Assembly: GCA_946800325.1 (NCBI GenBank)
Contig: OX326958.1
Coordinates: 6,024,001-6,088,000 of the forward strand
DNA length: 64,000 nucleotides
Source: Luzula sylvatica
Lineage: Eukaryota > Streptophyta > Magnoliopsida > Poales > Juncaceae
Reading direction: 5' to 3'
The notes under the pieces are model-generated. The model saw only the letters and a program-made list of their open reading frames with translations. It was not told the origin of the DNA and did no database searches. Each line of letters begins with the position of its first letter. Within the stretch, counting starts at the first letter, position 1. A program made the position numbers and the translations under genes. Below are positions 12,217 through 26,004 of the stretch, piece after piece.

Positions 12217-14031
12217 CCTTAAATTATACGCCGGAAATTCACTGGAGGCGGTCTCTCCTTCTTCATTTCTTCGCGCAAAATAGGACGTTTTCAACTCGCA
12301 AATTCATGCCATAATCATCGTATTTACTAATTTATGACTGAATTACAATAAACTGTATATCCTGCTAATTCGGGTCAAAAAGACCAAATCGCCCAAATCC
12401 AGTCGCGTGGCAGCATTTCTCTCGTCGAGACGAGCGATTTTGATATATATATCGTGCCATTTGGTAAAAAAAACTATGAGAAAGTAACGAGGGTTTTAAC
12501 ATTACGGCATTACCATTTTCTCTAATTTATTGTTATATGAATTTTACAATTAATTGTTTAAATAAAGAATAATTTTTATCCTTAAATTATACGCCGGAAA
12601 TTCACCGGAGGCGGTCACTCCTCCATCATTTCTTCGCGCAAAATAGATCGTTTTCAACTCGCATAATCATGCCATAATCATCGTATATAATAATTCATGA
12701 CTGAATTACAATAAACTGTGTTTTCTGCTAATTCAGGTCAAAAAGACCAAATCTCCCAAATCCAGTCGCGTGGCTGAATTTCTCTCGTCGAGACGAGCGA
12801 TTTTGATATATAGATCGTGCCATTAGGTGAAAAAAAGTATGAGAAACTAACGAGGGTTTTAACATTACGGCATTACCATTTTCTCTAATTTATTGTTATC
12901 TGAATTTTACAATTAATTGTTTAAATAAAGAATAATTTTTATCCTTAAATTACACGCCGGAAATTTACCGGAGGCGGTCACTCCTCCTTCTTTTCTTCGC
13001 GCAAAGTAGATCGTTTTCAACTCGCAAAATCATGCCATAATCATCGTATATAATAATTCATGACTGAATTACAATAAACAGTATTTTCTGCTAATTCGGG
13101 TCAAAAAGACCAAATCTCCTAAATCCAGTCGCGTGGCTGCATTTCTCTCGTCGAGACGACCGATTTTGATATATAGATCGTGCCATTTGGTGAAAAAAAG
13201 TATGAGAAAGTAACGAGGGTTTTAACATTACGGCATTACCATTTTCTCTAATTTATTGTTATCTTAATTTTACAATTAATTGTTTAAATAAAGAATAATT
13301 TTTTTCCTTAAATTATACGCCGGAAATTCACTGGAGGCGGTCTCTCCTTCTTCATTTCTTCGCGCAAAATAGGACGTTTTCAACTCGCAAAATCATGCCA
13401 TAATCATCGTATTTACTAATTCATGACTGAATTACAATAAACTGTATTTTGTGCTAATTCGGCTCAAAAAGACCAAATCGCCCAAATCCAGTCGCGTGGC
13501 TGCATTTCTCCCGTCGAGACGAGCGATTTTGATATATAGATCGTGCCATTTGGTGAAAAAAAGTATGAGAAAGTAACAAGGGTTTTAACATTACGGCATT
13601 ACCATTTTCTCTAATTTATTGTTATCTGAATTTTACAATTAATTGTTTAAATAAAGAATAATTTTTATCCTTAAATTATACACCATAAATTCACCGGAGG
13701 CGGTCACTCCACCTTCATTTCTTCGCCCAAAATAGCTCGTTTTCAACTCGCAAAATCATGCCATAATCATCATATATAATAATTCATGACTGAATTACAA
13801 TAAACTGTGTTTTCTGCTAATTCGGGTCAAAAAGACCAAATCTCCAAAATCCAGTCGCGTGGCTGCATTTCTATCGTCGAGACGAGCGATTTTGATATAT
13901 AGATCGTGCCATTAGGTGAAAAAAAGTATGAGAATGTAACGAGGGTTTTAACATTACGGCATTACCATTTTCTCTAATTTATTGTTATCTGAATTTTACA
14001 ATTAGTTGTTTAAATAAAGAATAATTTTTAT
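11914..14031. repeat. 6-unit higher-order repeat with one truncated monomer, copy 2 (2,118 bp)
   Basis: Monomer starts are 11,914, 12,217, 12,580, 12,943, 13,306 and 13,669, with the same variant order as copy 1. The copies differ at the deletion scar ('AACGGAAATTTTTTAAAT' here, 'AACGGATATTGTTTAAAT' in copy 1) and at scattered sites. The 13,306 and 13,669 monomers are copied again at 15,484 and 15,847 (offset 2,178 bp, six full monomers). Confidence 0.87.
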
Positions 14032-17000
14032 CCTTAAATTATACGCCGGAAATTTACCGGAGGCGGTCACTCCTCCTTCATTTCTTCGCGCAAAATAGAT
14101 CGTTTTCAATTCGCAAAATCATGCCATAATCATCGTATATAATAATTCATGACTGAATTACAATAAACTGTGTTTTCTGCTAATTCGGATCAAAAAGACC
14201 AAATCTCCCAAATCCAGTCGCGTGGCTGCATTTCTATCGTCGAGACGAGCGATTTTGATATATAGATCGTGCCATTAGGTGAAAAAAAGTATGAGAAAGT
14301 AACGAGGGTTTTAACATTACGGCATTACCATTTTCTCTAATTTATTGTTATCTGAATTTTACAATTAATTGTTTAAATAAAGAATAATTTTTATCCTTAA
14401 ATTATACTCCGGAAATTCACCGGAGGCGGTCACTCCTCCTTCATTTCTTCGCGCAAAATAGATCGTTTTCAACTCGCAAAATCATGCCATAATCATCGTA
14501 TATAATAATTCATGATTGAATTACAATAAACTGTGTTTTCTGCTAATTCGGGTCAAAAAGACCAAATCTCCCAAATACAGTCGCGTGGCTGCATTTCTCT
14601 CGTCGAGACGAGCGATTTTGATATATAGATCGTGCCATTTGGTGAAAAAAAGTATGAGAAAGTACCGAGGGTTTTAACATTGCGGCATTACCATTTTCTC
14701 TAATTTATTGTTATCTGAATTTTACAATTAATTGTTTAAATAAAGAATAATATTTATCCTTAAATTATACGCCGGAAATTCACAGGAGGCGGTCTCTCCT
14801 TCTTCATTTCTTCGCGCAAAATAGGACGTTTTCAACTCGCAAAATCGTGCCATAATCATCGTATTTACTAATTCATGACTGAATTACAATAAACTGTATT
14901 TTCTGCTAATTCGGGTCAAAAAGACCAAATCGCCCAAATCCAGTCGCGTGGCTGCATTTCTCTCGTCGAGACGAGCGATTTTGATATATATATCGTGCCA
15001 TTTGGTGAAAAAAAGTATGAGAAAGTAACGAGGGTTTTAACATTACGGCATTACCATTTTCTCTAATTTATTGTTATCTGAATTTTACAATTAATTGTTT
15101 AAATAAAGAATAATTTTTATCCTTAAATTACACGCCGGAAATTTACCGGAGGCGTTCACTCCTCCTTCTTTTCTTCGCGCAAAGTAGATCGTTTTCAACT
15201 CGCAAAATCATGCCATAATCATCGTATATAATAATTCATGACTGAATTACAATAAACAGTATTTTCTGCTAATTCGGGTCAAAAAGACCAAATCTCGTAA
15301 ATCCAGTCGCGTGGCTGCATTTCACTCGTCGAGACGACCGATTTTGATATATAGATCGTGCCATTTGGTGAAAAAAAGTATGAGAAAGTAACGAGGGTTT
15401 TAACATTACGGCATTACCATTTTCTCTAATTTATTGTTATCTTAATTTTACAATTAATTGTTTAAATAAAGAATAATTTTTTTCCTTAAATTATACGCCG
15501 GAAATTCACTGGAGGCGGTCTCTCCTTCTTCATTTCTTCGCGCAAAATAGGACGTTTTCAACTCGCAAAATCATGCCATAATCATCGTATTTACTAATTC
15601 ATGACTGAATTACAATAAACTGTATTTTGTGCTAATTCGGCTCAAAAAGACCAAATCGCCCAAATCCAGTCGCGTGGCTGCATTTCTCCCGTCGAGACGA
15701 GCGATTTTGATATATAGATCGTGCCATTTGGTGAAAAAAATTATGAGAAAGTAACAAGGGTTTTAACATTACGGCATTACCATTTTCTCTAATTTATTGT
15801 TATCTGAATTTTACAATTAATTGTTTAAATAAAGAATAATTTTTATCCTTAAATTATACACCATAAATTCACCGGAGGCGGTCACTCCTCCTTCATTTCT
15901 TCGCCCAAAATAGCTCGTTTTCAACTCGCAAAATCATGCCATAATCATCATATATAATAATTCATGACTGAATTACAATAAACTTTGTTTTCTGCTAATT
16001 CGGGTCAAAAAGACCAAATCGCCCAAATCCAGTCGCGTGGCTGCATTTCTCTCGTCGAGACGAGCGATTTTGATATATATATCGTGCCATTTGGTGAAAA
16101 AAAGTATGAGAAAGTAACGAGGGTTTTAACATTACGGCATTACCATTTTCTCTAATTTATTGTTATCTGAATTTTACAATTAATTGTTTAAATAAAGAAT
16201 AATTTTTATCCTTAAATTATACTCCGGAAATTCACCGGAGGCGGTCACTCCTCCTTCATTTCTTCGCGCAAAATAGATCGTTTTCAACTCGCAAAATCAT
16301 GCCATAATCATCGTATATAATAATTCATGATTGAATTACAATAAACTGTGTTTTCTGCTAATTCGGGTCAAAAAGACCAAATCTCCCAAATACAGTCGCG
16401 TGGCTGCATTTCTCTCGTCGAGACGAGCGATTTTGATATATAGATCGTGCCATTTGGTGAAAAAAAGTATGAGAAAGTACCGAGGGTTTTAACATTGCGG
16501 CATTACCATTTTCTCTAATTTATTGTTATCTGAATTTTACAATTAATTGTTTAAATAAAGAATAATATTTATCCTTAAATTATACGCCGGAAATTCACAG
16601 GAGGCGGTCTCTCCTTCTTCATTTCTTCGCGCAAAATAGGACGTTTTCAACTCGCAAAATCATGCCATAATCATCGTATTTACTAATTCATGACTGAATT
16701 ACAATAAACTGTATTTTCTGCTAATTCGGGTCAAAAAGACCAAATCGCCCAAATCCAGTCGCGTGGCTGCATTTCTCTCGTCGAGACGAGCGATTTTGAT
16801 ATATATATCGTGCCATTTGGTGAAAAAAAGTATGAGAAAGTAACGAGGGTTTTAAAATTACGGCATTACCATTTTCTCTAATTTATTGGTATATGAATTT
16901 TACAATTAATTGTTTAAATAAAGAATAATTTTTATCCTTAAATTATACGCCGGAAATTCACCGGAGGAGGTCACTCCTCCTTCATTTCTTCGCGCAAAAT

Positions 17001-17298
17001 AGATCGTTTTCAACTCGCAAAATCATGCCATAATCATCGTATATAATAATTCATGACTGAATTACAATAAACTGTGTTTTCTGCTAATTAGGGTCAAAAA
17101 GCCCAAATCTCCCAAATCCAGTCGCGTGGCTGCATTTCTCTCGTCGAGACGAGCGATTTTGATATATAGATCGTGCCATTAGGTGAAAAAAAGTATGAGA
17201 AAGTAACGAGGGTTTTAACATTACGGCATTACCATTTTCTCTAATTTATTGTTATCTGAATTTTACAATTAATTGTTTAAATAAAGAATAATTTTTAT
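14032..17298. repeat. Mixed satellite stretch of nine monomers with hybrid monomer
   Basis: Monomers at 14,395 and 14,758 ('CATGATTGAATT', 'AAATACAGTCGCG', 'AAGTACCGAGGG', 'AACATTGCGGC') recur at 16,210 and 16,573, an offset of 1,815 bp (five monomers). Those at 15,121, 15,484 and 15,847 instead follow the order of the 6-unit repeat to the left. The monomer at 15,847 begins like that at 13,669 ('ACACCATAAATTC', 'CATCATATATAAT') and ends like that at 14,758 ('AAATCGCCCAAATCC', 'GATATATATATCG'), so it is a recombinant. Confidence 0.8.
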
Positions 17299-20200
17299 CC
17301 TTAAATTACACGCCGGAAATTTACCGGAGGCGGTCACTCCTCCTTCATTTCTTCGCGCAAAATAGATCGTTTTCAACTCGCAAAATCATGCCATAATCAT
17401 CGTATATAATAATTCATGACTGAATTACAATAAACAGTATTTTCTGCTAATTCGGGTCAAAAAGACCAAATCTCCTAAATCCGGTCACGTGGCTGCATTT
17501 CTCTCGTCGAGACGAGCGATTTTGATATATAGATCGTGCCATTTGGTGAAAAAAAGTATGAGAAAGTAACGAGGGTTTTAACATTACGGCATTACCATTT
17601 TCTCTAATTTATTGTTATTTTAATTTTACAATTAATTGTTTAAATAAAGAATAATTTTTTTCCTTAAATTATACGCCGGAAATTCACTGGAGGCGGTCTC
17701 TCCTTCTTCATTTCTTCGCGCAAAATAGGACGTTTTCAACTCGCAAAATCATGCCATAATCATCGTATTTAGTAATTCATGACTGAATTACAATAAACTG
17801 TATTTTCTGCTAATTCGGGTCAAAAAGACCAAATCTCCTAAATCCAGTCGCGTGGCTGCATTTCTCTCGTCGAGACGAGCGATTTTGATATATAGATCGT
17901 GCCATTTGGTGAAAAAAAGTATGAGAAAGTAACGAGGGTTTTAACATTACGGCATTACCATTTTCTCTAATTTATTGTTATCTGAATTTTACAATTAATT
18001 GTTTAAATAAAGAATAATTTTTATCCTTAAATTATACGCCGGAAATTTACCGGAGGCGGTCACTCCTCCTTCATTTCTTCGCGCAAAATAGATCGTTTTC
18101 AACTCGCAAAATCATGCCATAATCATCGTATATAATAATTCATGACTGAATTACAATAAACTGTGTTTTCTGCTAATTCGGGTCAAAAAGACCAAATCTC
18201 CCAAATCCAATCGCGTGGCTGCATTTCTATCGTCGAGACGAGCGATTTTGATATATAGATCGTGCCATTAGGTGAAAAAAATTATGAGAAATTAACGAGG
18301 GTTTTAACATTACGGCATTATCATTTTCTCTAATTTATTGTTATCTGAATTTTACAATTAATTGTTTAAATAAAGAATAATTTTTATCCTTAAATTATAC
18401 TCCGGAAATTCACCGGAGGCGGTCACTCCTCCTTCATTTCTTCGCGCAAAATAGATCGTTTTCAACTCGCAAAATCATGCCATAATCATCGTATATAATA
18501 ATTCATGACTGAATTACAATAAACTGTGTTTTCTGCTAATTCGGTTCAAAAAGACCAAATCTCCCAAATCCAGTCGCGTGGCTGCATTTCTCTCGTCGAG
18601 ACGAGCGATTTTGATATATAGATCGGGCCATTTGGTGAAAAAAAGTATGAGAAAGTAACGAGGGTTTTAACATTACGGCATTACCATTTTCTCTAATTTA
18701 TTGTTATCTGAATTTTACAATTAATTGTTTAAATAAAGAATAATTTTTATCCTTAAATTATACTCCGGAAATTCACCGGAGGCGGTCACTCCTCCTTCAT
18801 TTCTTCGCGCAAAATATATCGTTTTCAACTCGCAAAATAATGCCATAATCATTATATATAATAATTCATGACTAAATTACAATAAACTGTGTTTTCTGCT
18901 AATTCGGGTCAAAAAGACCAAATCTCCCAAATCCAGTCGCGTGGCTGCATTTCTCTCGTCGAGACGAGCGATTTTGATATATAGATCGTTCCATTTGGTG
19001 AAAAAAAGTATGAGAAAGTAACGAGGGTTTTAACATTACGGCATTACCATTTTCTTTAATTTATTGTTATCTGAATTTTATAGTTAATTGTTTAAATGAA
19101 GAATAATTTTTATCCTTAAATTATTCGCCGGAAATTCACCGGAGGCGGTCACTCCTCCTTCATTTCTTCGCGCAAAATAGATCATTTTCAACACGCAAAA
19201 TCATGCCATAATCATCATATATAATAATTCATGACCGAATTACAATAAACTGTGTTTTCTGCTAATTCGGGTCAAAAAGACCAAATCTCCCAAATACAGT
19301 CGCGCGGCTGCTTTTCTCTTGTCGAGACGAGCGATTTTGATATATAGATCGGGCCATTTGGTGAAAAAAAGTATGAGAAAGTCGTGAGGGTTTTAACATT
19401 ACGGCATTACCATTTTCTCTAATTTATTGTTATCTGAATTTTACAATTAATTGTTTAAATAAAGAATAATTTTTATCCTTAAATTATACGCCCTAAATTC
19501 ACCGGAGGCGGTCACTCCTCCTTCATTTCTTCGCGCAAAATAGATCGTTTTCAACTCGCAAAATCATGCCATAATCATCGTATATAATAATTCATGACTG
19601 AATTGCAATAAACTGTGTTTTCTGCTAATTCGGGTCAAAAAGAATAAATCTCCCAAATCCAGTCGCGTGGCTGCATTTCTCTCGTCGAGACGAGCAATTT
19701 TGATATATAGATCGTGCCATTTGGTGAAAAAAAGTATGAGAATGTAACGAGGGTTTTAACATTACGGCATTACCATTTTCTATAATTTATTGTTATCTGA
19801 ATTTTACAATTAATTGTTTAAATAAAGAATAATTTTTATCCTTAAATTATACGCCGGAAATTCACCGGAGGCGGTCACTCCTCCTTCATTTCTTCGCACA
19901 AAAATAGATCGTTTTCAACTCGCAAAATAATGCCATAATCATCGTATATAATAATTCATGGCTGAATTACAATAAACTGTATTTTCTGCTAATTCGGGTC
20001 AAAAAGACAAAATCTCCTAAATCCAGTCGCGTAGCCGCATTTCTCTCGTCGAGACGAGCGATTTTGATATATAGATCGTTCCAATTGGTGAAAAAAAGTA
20101 TGAGAAATTAACGAGGGTTTTAACATTACGGTATTACCATTTTCTCTAATTTATTGTTATCTGAATTTGGCAATTAATTATTTAAATAAAGAATAATTTG

Positions 20201-21651
20201 TTTCCTTAAATTATACGCCGGAAATTCACTGGAGGCGGTCTCTCCTTCTTCATTTCTTCGCGCAAAATAGGACGTTTTCAACTCGCAAAATCATGCCATA
20301 ATCATCGTATTTAACAATTCATGACTGAATTGCAATAAACTAAATTTTCTGCTAATTCGGGTCAAAAAGACCAAATCTCCCAAATACAGTCACGAGGCTG
20401 TATTCCTCTCGTCGAGGCGAGCGATTTTGATATAAAAATCGTGCCATTTGGTGAAAGTATAAGAAATTTACGAGGATTTTAACATAACGGCATTACCATT
20501 TTCTCTAGTTTATTGTTTTGTGCATTTTACAATTAATTGGTTAAATAATGAATAACTTTTATCCTTAAATTGTACGCCGGAAATTCACTGGAGGCGGTCA
20601 GTCCTCCTTCATTTCTTCGCGCAAAATAGATCGTTTTCAACTCGCAAAATCGTGCCATAATCATCGTATATAATAATTCATGACTGAATTACAATAAACT
20701 GTGTTTTCTGCTAATTCGGGTCAAAAAGACCAAATCTCCCAAATCCAGTCGCGTGGCTGCATTTCTCTCGTCGAGACGAGCGATTTTGATATATAGATCG
20801 TGCCATTTGGTGAAAAAAAGTATGAGAAATTAACGAGGGTTTTAACATTACGGCATTACCATTTTCTTTAATTTATTGTTATCTGAATTTTACAGTTAAT
20901 TGTTTAAATAAAGAATAATTTTTATCCTTAAATTATATGCCGGAAATTCACCGGAGGCGGTCACTCCTCCTTCATTTCTTCGCGCAAAATAGATCGTTTT
21001 CAACGCGCAAAATCATGCCATAATGATCGTATATAATAATTCATGACTGAATTACAATAAACTGTGTTTTCTGCTAATTCGGGTCAAAAGGACCAAATCT
21101 CCCAAATCCAGTCGCGCGGCTGCATTTCTCTTGTCGAGACTAGCGATTTTGATATATAGATCGGGCCATTTGGTGAAAAAAAGTATGAGAAAGTAACGAG
21201 GGTTTTAACATTACGGCATTACCATTTTCTCTAATTTATTGTTATCTGAATTTTACAATTAATTGTTTAAATAAAGAATAATTTGTATCCTTAAATTATA
21301 CGCCGGAAATTTACCGGAGGCGGTCACTCCTCCTTCATTTCTTCGCGCAAAATAGATCGTTTTCAACTCGCAAAATCATGCCATAATCATCGTATATAAT
21401 AATTCATGACTGAATTACAATAAACTGTGTTTTCTGCTAATTCGGGTCAAAAAGACCAAATCTCCCAAATCCAGTCGCGTGGCTGCATTTCTCTCGTCGA
21501 GACGAGCGATTTTGATATATAGATCGTGCCATTAGGTGAAAAAAAGTATGAGAAAGTAACGAGGGTTTTAACATTACGGCATTACCATTTTCTCTAATTT
21601 ATTGTTATCTGAATTTTACAATTAATTGTTTAAATAAAGAATAATTTTTAT
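17299..21651. repeat. 12-monomer higher-order repeat, copy 1 (4,353 bp)
   Basis: Rare variants recur 4,353 bp downstream: 'AATCCGGTCACGTGG' (17,479 and 21,832), 'AAGTCGTGAGGG' (19,379 and 23,732), 'GGACCAAATC' with 'GAGACTAGCG' (21,136 and 25,489) and 'AATTTGTATCC'. One monomer (17,662-18,024) does not follow its partner: its middle has GGGTC, TCTCCTA and CTCTCG where copy 2 has GGCTC, TCGCCCA and CTCCAG, although its left part ('TTTAGTAATTC') is shared. Confidence 0.88.
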
Positions 21652-24600
21652 CCTTAAATTACACGCCGGAAATTTACCGGAGGCGGTCACTCCTCCTTCA
21701 TTTCTTCGCGCAAAATAGATCGTTTTCAACTCGCAAAATCATGCCATAATCATCGTATATAATAATTCATGACTGAATTACAATAAACAGTATTTTCTGC
21801 TAATTCGGGTCAAAAAGACCAAATCTCCTAAATCCGGTCACGTGGCTGCATTTCTCTCGTCGAGACGAGCGATTTTGATATATAGATCGTGCCATTTGGT
21901 GAAAAAAAGTATGAGAAAGTAACGAGGGTTTTAACATTACGGCATTACCATTTTCTCTAATTTATTGTTATTTTAATTTTACAATTAATTGTTTAAATAA
22001 AGAATAATTTTTTTCCTTAAATTATACGCCGGAAATTCACTGGAGGCGGTCTCTCCTTCTTCATTTCTTCGCGCAAAATAGGACGTTTTCAACTCGCAAA
22101 ATCATGCCATAATCATCGTATTTAGTAATTCATGACTGAATTACAATAAACTGTATTTTCTGCTAATTCGGCTCAAAAAGACCAAATCGCCCAAATCCAG
22201 TCGCGTGGCTGCATTTCTCCAGTCGAGACGAGCGATTTTGATATATAGATCGTGCCATTTGGTGAAAAAAAGTATGAGAAAGTAACGAGGGTTTTAACAT
22301 TACGGCATTACCATTTTCTCTAATTTATTGTTATCTGAATTTTACAATTAATTGTTTAAATAAAGAATAATTTTTATCCTTAAATTATACGCCGGAAATT
22401 TACCGGAGGCGGTCACTCCTCCTTCATTTCTTCGCGCAAAATAGATCGTTTTCAACTCGCAAAATCATGCCATAATCATCGTATATAATAATTCATGACT
22501 GAATTACAATAAACTGTGTTTTCTGCTAATTCGGGTCAAAAAGACCAAATCTCCCAAATCCAATCGCGTGGCTGCATTTCTATCGTCGAGACGAGCGATT
22601 TTGATATATAGATCGTGCCATTAGGTGAAAAAAATTATGAGAAATTAACGAGGGTTTTAACATTACGGCATTATCATTTTCTCTAATTTATTGTTATCTG
22701 AATTTTACAATTAATTGTTTAAATAAAGAATAATTTTTATCCTTAAATTATACTCCGGAAATTCACCGGAGGCGGTCACTCCTCCTTCATTTCTTCGCGC
22801 AAAATAGATCGTTTTCAACTCGCAAAATCATGCCATAATCATCGTATATAATAATTCATGACTGAATTACAATAAACTGTGTTTTCTGCTAATTCGGTTC
22901 AAAAAGACCAAATCTCCCAAATCCAGTCGCGTGGCTGCATTTCTCTCGTCGAGACGAGCGATTTTGATATATAGATCGGGCCATTTGGTGAAAAAAAGTA
23001 TGAGAAAGTAACGAGGGTTTTAACATTACGGCATTACCATTTTCTCCAATTTATTGTTATCTGAATTTTACAATTAATTGTTTAAATAAAGAATAATTTT
23101 TATCCTTAAATTATACTCCGGAAATTCACCGGAGGCGGTCACTCCTCCTTCATTTCTTCGCGCAAAATATATCGTTTTCAACTCGCAAAATAATGCCATA
23201 ATCATTATATATAATAATTCATGACTAAATTACAATAAACTGTGTTTTCTGCTAATTCGGGTCAAAAAGACCAAATCTCCCAAATCCCGTCGCGTGGCTG
23301 CATTTCTCTCGTCGAGACGAGCGATTTTGATATATAGATCGTTCCATTTGGTGAAAAAAAGTATGAGAAAGTAACGAGGGTTTTAACATTACGGCATTAC
23401 CATTTTCTTTAATTTATTGTTATCTGAATTTTATAGTTAATTGTTTAAATGAAGAATAATTTTTATCCTTAAATTATTCGCCGGAAATTCACCGGAGGCG
23501 GTCACTCCTCCTTCATTTCTTCGCGCAAAATAGATCATTTTCAACACGCAAAATCATGCCATAATCATCATATATAATAATTCATGACCGAATTACAATA
23601 AACTGTGTTTTCTGCTAATTCGGGTCAAAAAGACCAAATCTCCCAAATACAGTCGCGCGGCTGCTTTTCTCTTGTCGAGACGAGCGATTTTGATATATAG
23701 ATCGGGCCATTTGGTGAAAAAAAGTATGAGAAAGTCGTGAGGGTTTTAACATTACGGCATTACCATTTTCTCTAATTTATTGTTATCTGAATTTTACAAT
23801 TAATTGTTTAAATAAAGAATAATTTTTATCCTTAAATTATACGCCCTAAATTCACCGGAGGCGGTCACTCCTCCTTCATTTCTTCGCGCAAAATAGATCG
23901 TTTTCAACTCGCAAAATCATGCCATAATCATCGTATATAATAATTCATGACTGAATTGCAATAAACTGTGTTTTCTGCTAATTCGGGTCAAAAAGAATAA
24001 ATCTCCCAAATCCAGTCGCGTGGCTGCATTTCTCTCGTCGAGACGAGCAATTTTGATATATAGATCGTGCCATTTGGTGAAAAAAAGTATGAGAATGTAA
24101 CGAGGGTTTTAACATTACGGCATTACCATTTTCTATAATTTATTGTTATCTGAATTTTACAATTAATTGTTTAAATAAAGAATAATTTTTATCCTTAAAT
24201 TATACGCCGGAAATTCACCGGAGGCGGTCACTCCTCCTTCATTTCTTCGCACAAAAATAGATCGTTTTCAACTCGCAAAATAATGCCATAATCATCGTAT
24301 ATAATAATTCATGGCTGAATTACAATAAACTGTATTTTCTGCTAATTCGGGTCAAAAAGACAAAATCTCCTAAATCCAGTCGCGTAGCCGCATTTCTCTC
24401 GTCGAGACGAGCGATTTTGATATATAGATCGTTCCAATTGGTGAAAAAAAGTATGAGAAATTAACGAGGGTTTTAACATTACGGTATTACCATTTTCTCT
24501 AATTTATTGTTATCTGAATTTGGCAATTAATTATTTAAATAAAGAATAATTTGTTTCCTTAAATTATACGCCGGAAATTCACTGGAGGCGGTCTCTCCTT

Positions 24601-26004
24601 CTTCATTTCTTCGCGCAAAATAGGACGTTTTCAACTCGCAAAATCATGCCATAATCATCGTATTTAACAATTCATGACTGAATTGCAATAAACTAAATTT
24701 TCTGCTAATTCGGGTCAAAAAGACCAAATCTCCCAAATACAGTCACGAGGCTGTATTCCTCTCGTCGAGGCGAGCGATTTTGATATAAAAATCGTGCCAT
24801 TTGGTGAAAGTATAAGAAATTTACGAGGATTTTAACATAACGGCATTACCATTTTCTCTAGTTTATTGTTTTGTGCATTTTACAATTAATTGGTTAAATA
24901 ATGAATAACTTTTATCCTTAAATTGTACGCCGGAAATTCACTGGAGGCGGTCAGTCCTCCTTCATTTCTTCGCGCAAAATAGATCGTTTTCAACTCGCAA
25001 AATCGTGCCATAATCATCGTATATAATAATTCATGACTGAATTACAATAAACTGTGTTTTCTGCTAATTCGGGTCAAAAAGACCAAATCTCCCAAATCCA
25101 GTCGCGTGGCTGCATTTCTCTCGTCGAGACGAGCGATTTTGATATATAGATCGTGCCATTTGGTGAAAAAAAGTATGAGAAATTAACGAGGGTTTTAACA
25201 TTACGGCATTACCATTTTCTTTAATTTATTGTTATCTGAATTTTACAGTTAATTGTTTAAATAAAGAATAATTTTTATCCTTAAATTATATGCCGGAAAT
25301 TCACCGGAGGCGGTCACTCCTCCTTCATTTCTTCGCGCAAAATAGATCGTTTTCAACGCGCAAAATCATGCCATAATGATCGTATATAATAATTCATGAC
25401 TGAATTACAATAAACTGTGTTTTCTGCTAATTCGGGTCAAAAGGACCAAATCTCCCAAATCCAGTCGCGCGGCTGCATTTCTCTTGTCGAGACTAGCGAT
25501 TTTGATATATAGATCGGGCCATTTGGTGAAAAAAAGTATGAGAAAGTAACGAGGGTTTTAACATTACGGCATTACCATTTTCTCTAATTTATTGTTATCT
25601 GAATTTTACAATTAATTGTTTAAATAAAGAATAATTTGTATCCTTAAATTATACGCCGGAAATTTACCGGAGGCGGTCACTCCTCCTTCATTTCTTCGCG
25701 CAAAATAGATCGTTTTCAACTCGCAAAATCATGCCATAATCATCGTATATAATAATTCATGACTGAATTACAATAAACTGTGTTTTCTGCTAATTCGGGT
25801 CAAAAAGACCAAATCTCCCAAATCCAGTCGCGTGGCTGCATTTCTCTCGTCGAGACGAGCGATTTTGATATATAGATCGTGCCATTAGGTGAAAAAAATT
25901 ATGAGAAAGTAACGAGGGTTTTAACATTACGGCATTACCATTTTCTCTAATTTATTGTTATCTGAATTTTACAATTAATTGTTTAAATAAAGAATAATTT
26001 TTAT
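21652..26004. repeat. 12-monomer higher-order repeat, copy 2 (4,353 bp)
   Basis: This tandem copy of the preceding unit keeps the variant order. Point differences from copy 1 include 'TTTTCTCCAAT' near 23,041 and 'AAATCCCGTCG' near 23,282. Its last two monomers (25,279-26,004) also serve as the first two of the 7-monomer repeat that follows, so the two patterns overlap rather than abut. Confidence 0.87.

Noticed and set aside
9922..12294. Two similar reverse-strand open frames of 84 codons (9,922-10,176 and 12,040-12,294).
   Set aside because: They span the deletion scars of the truncated satellite monomers. Normal monomers are closed in that frame, so these are by-products of the deletion, not genes.
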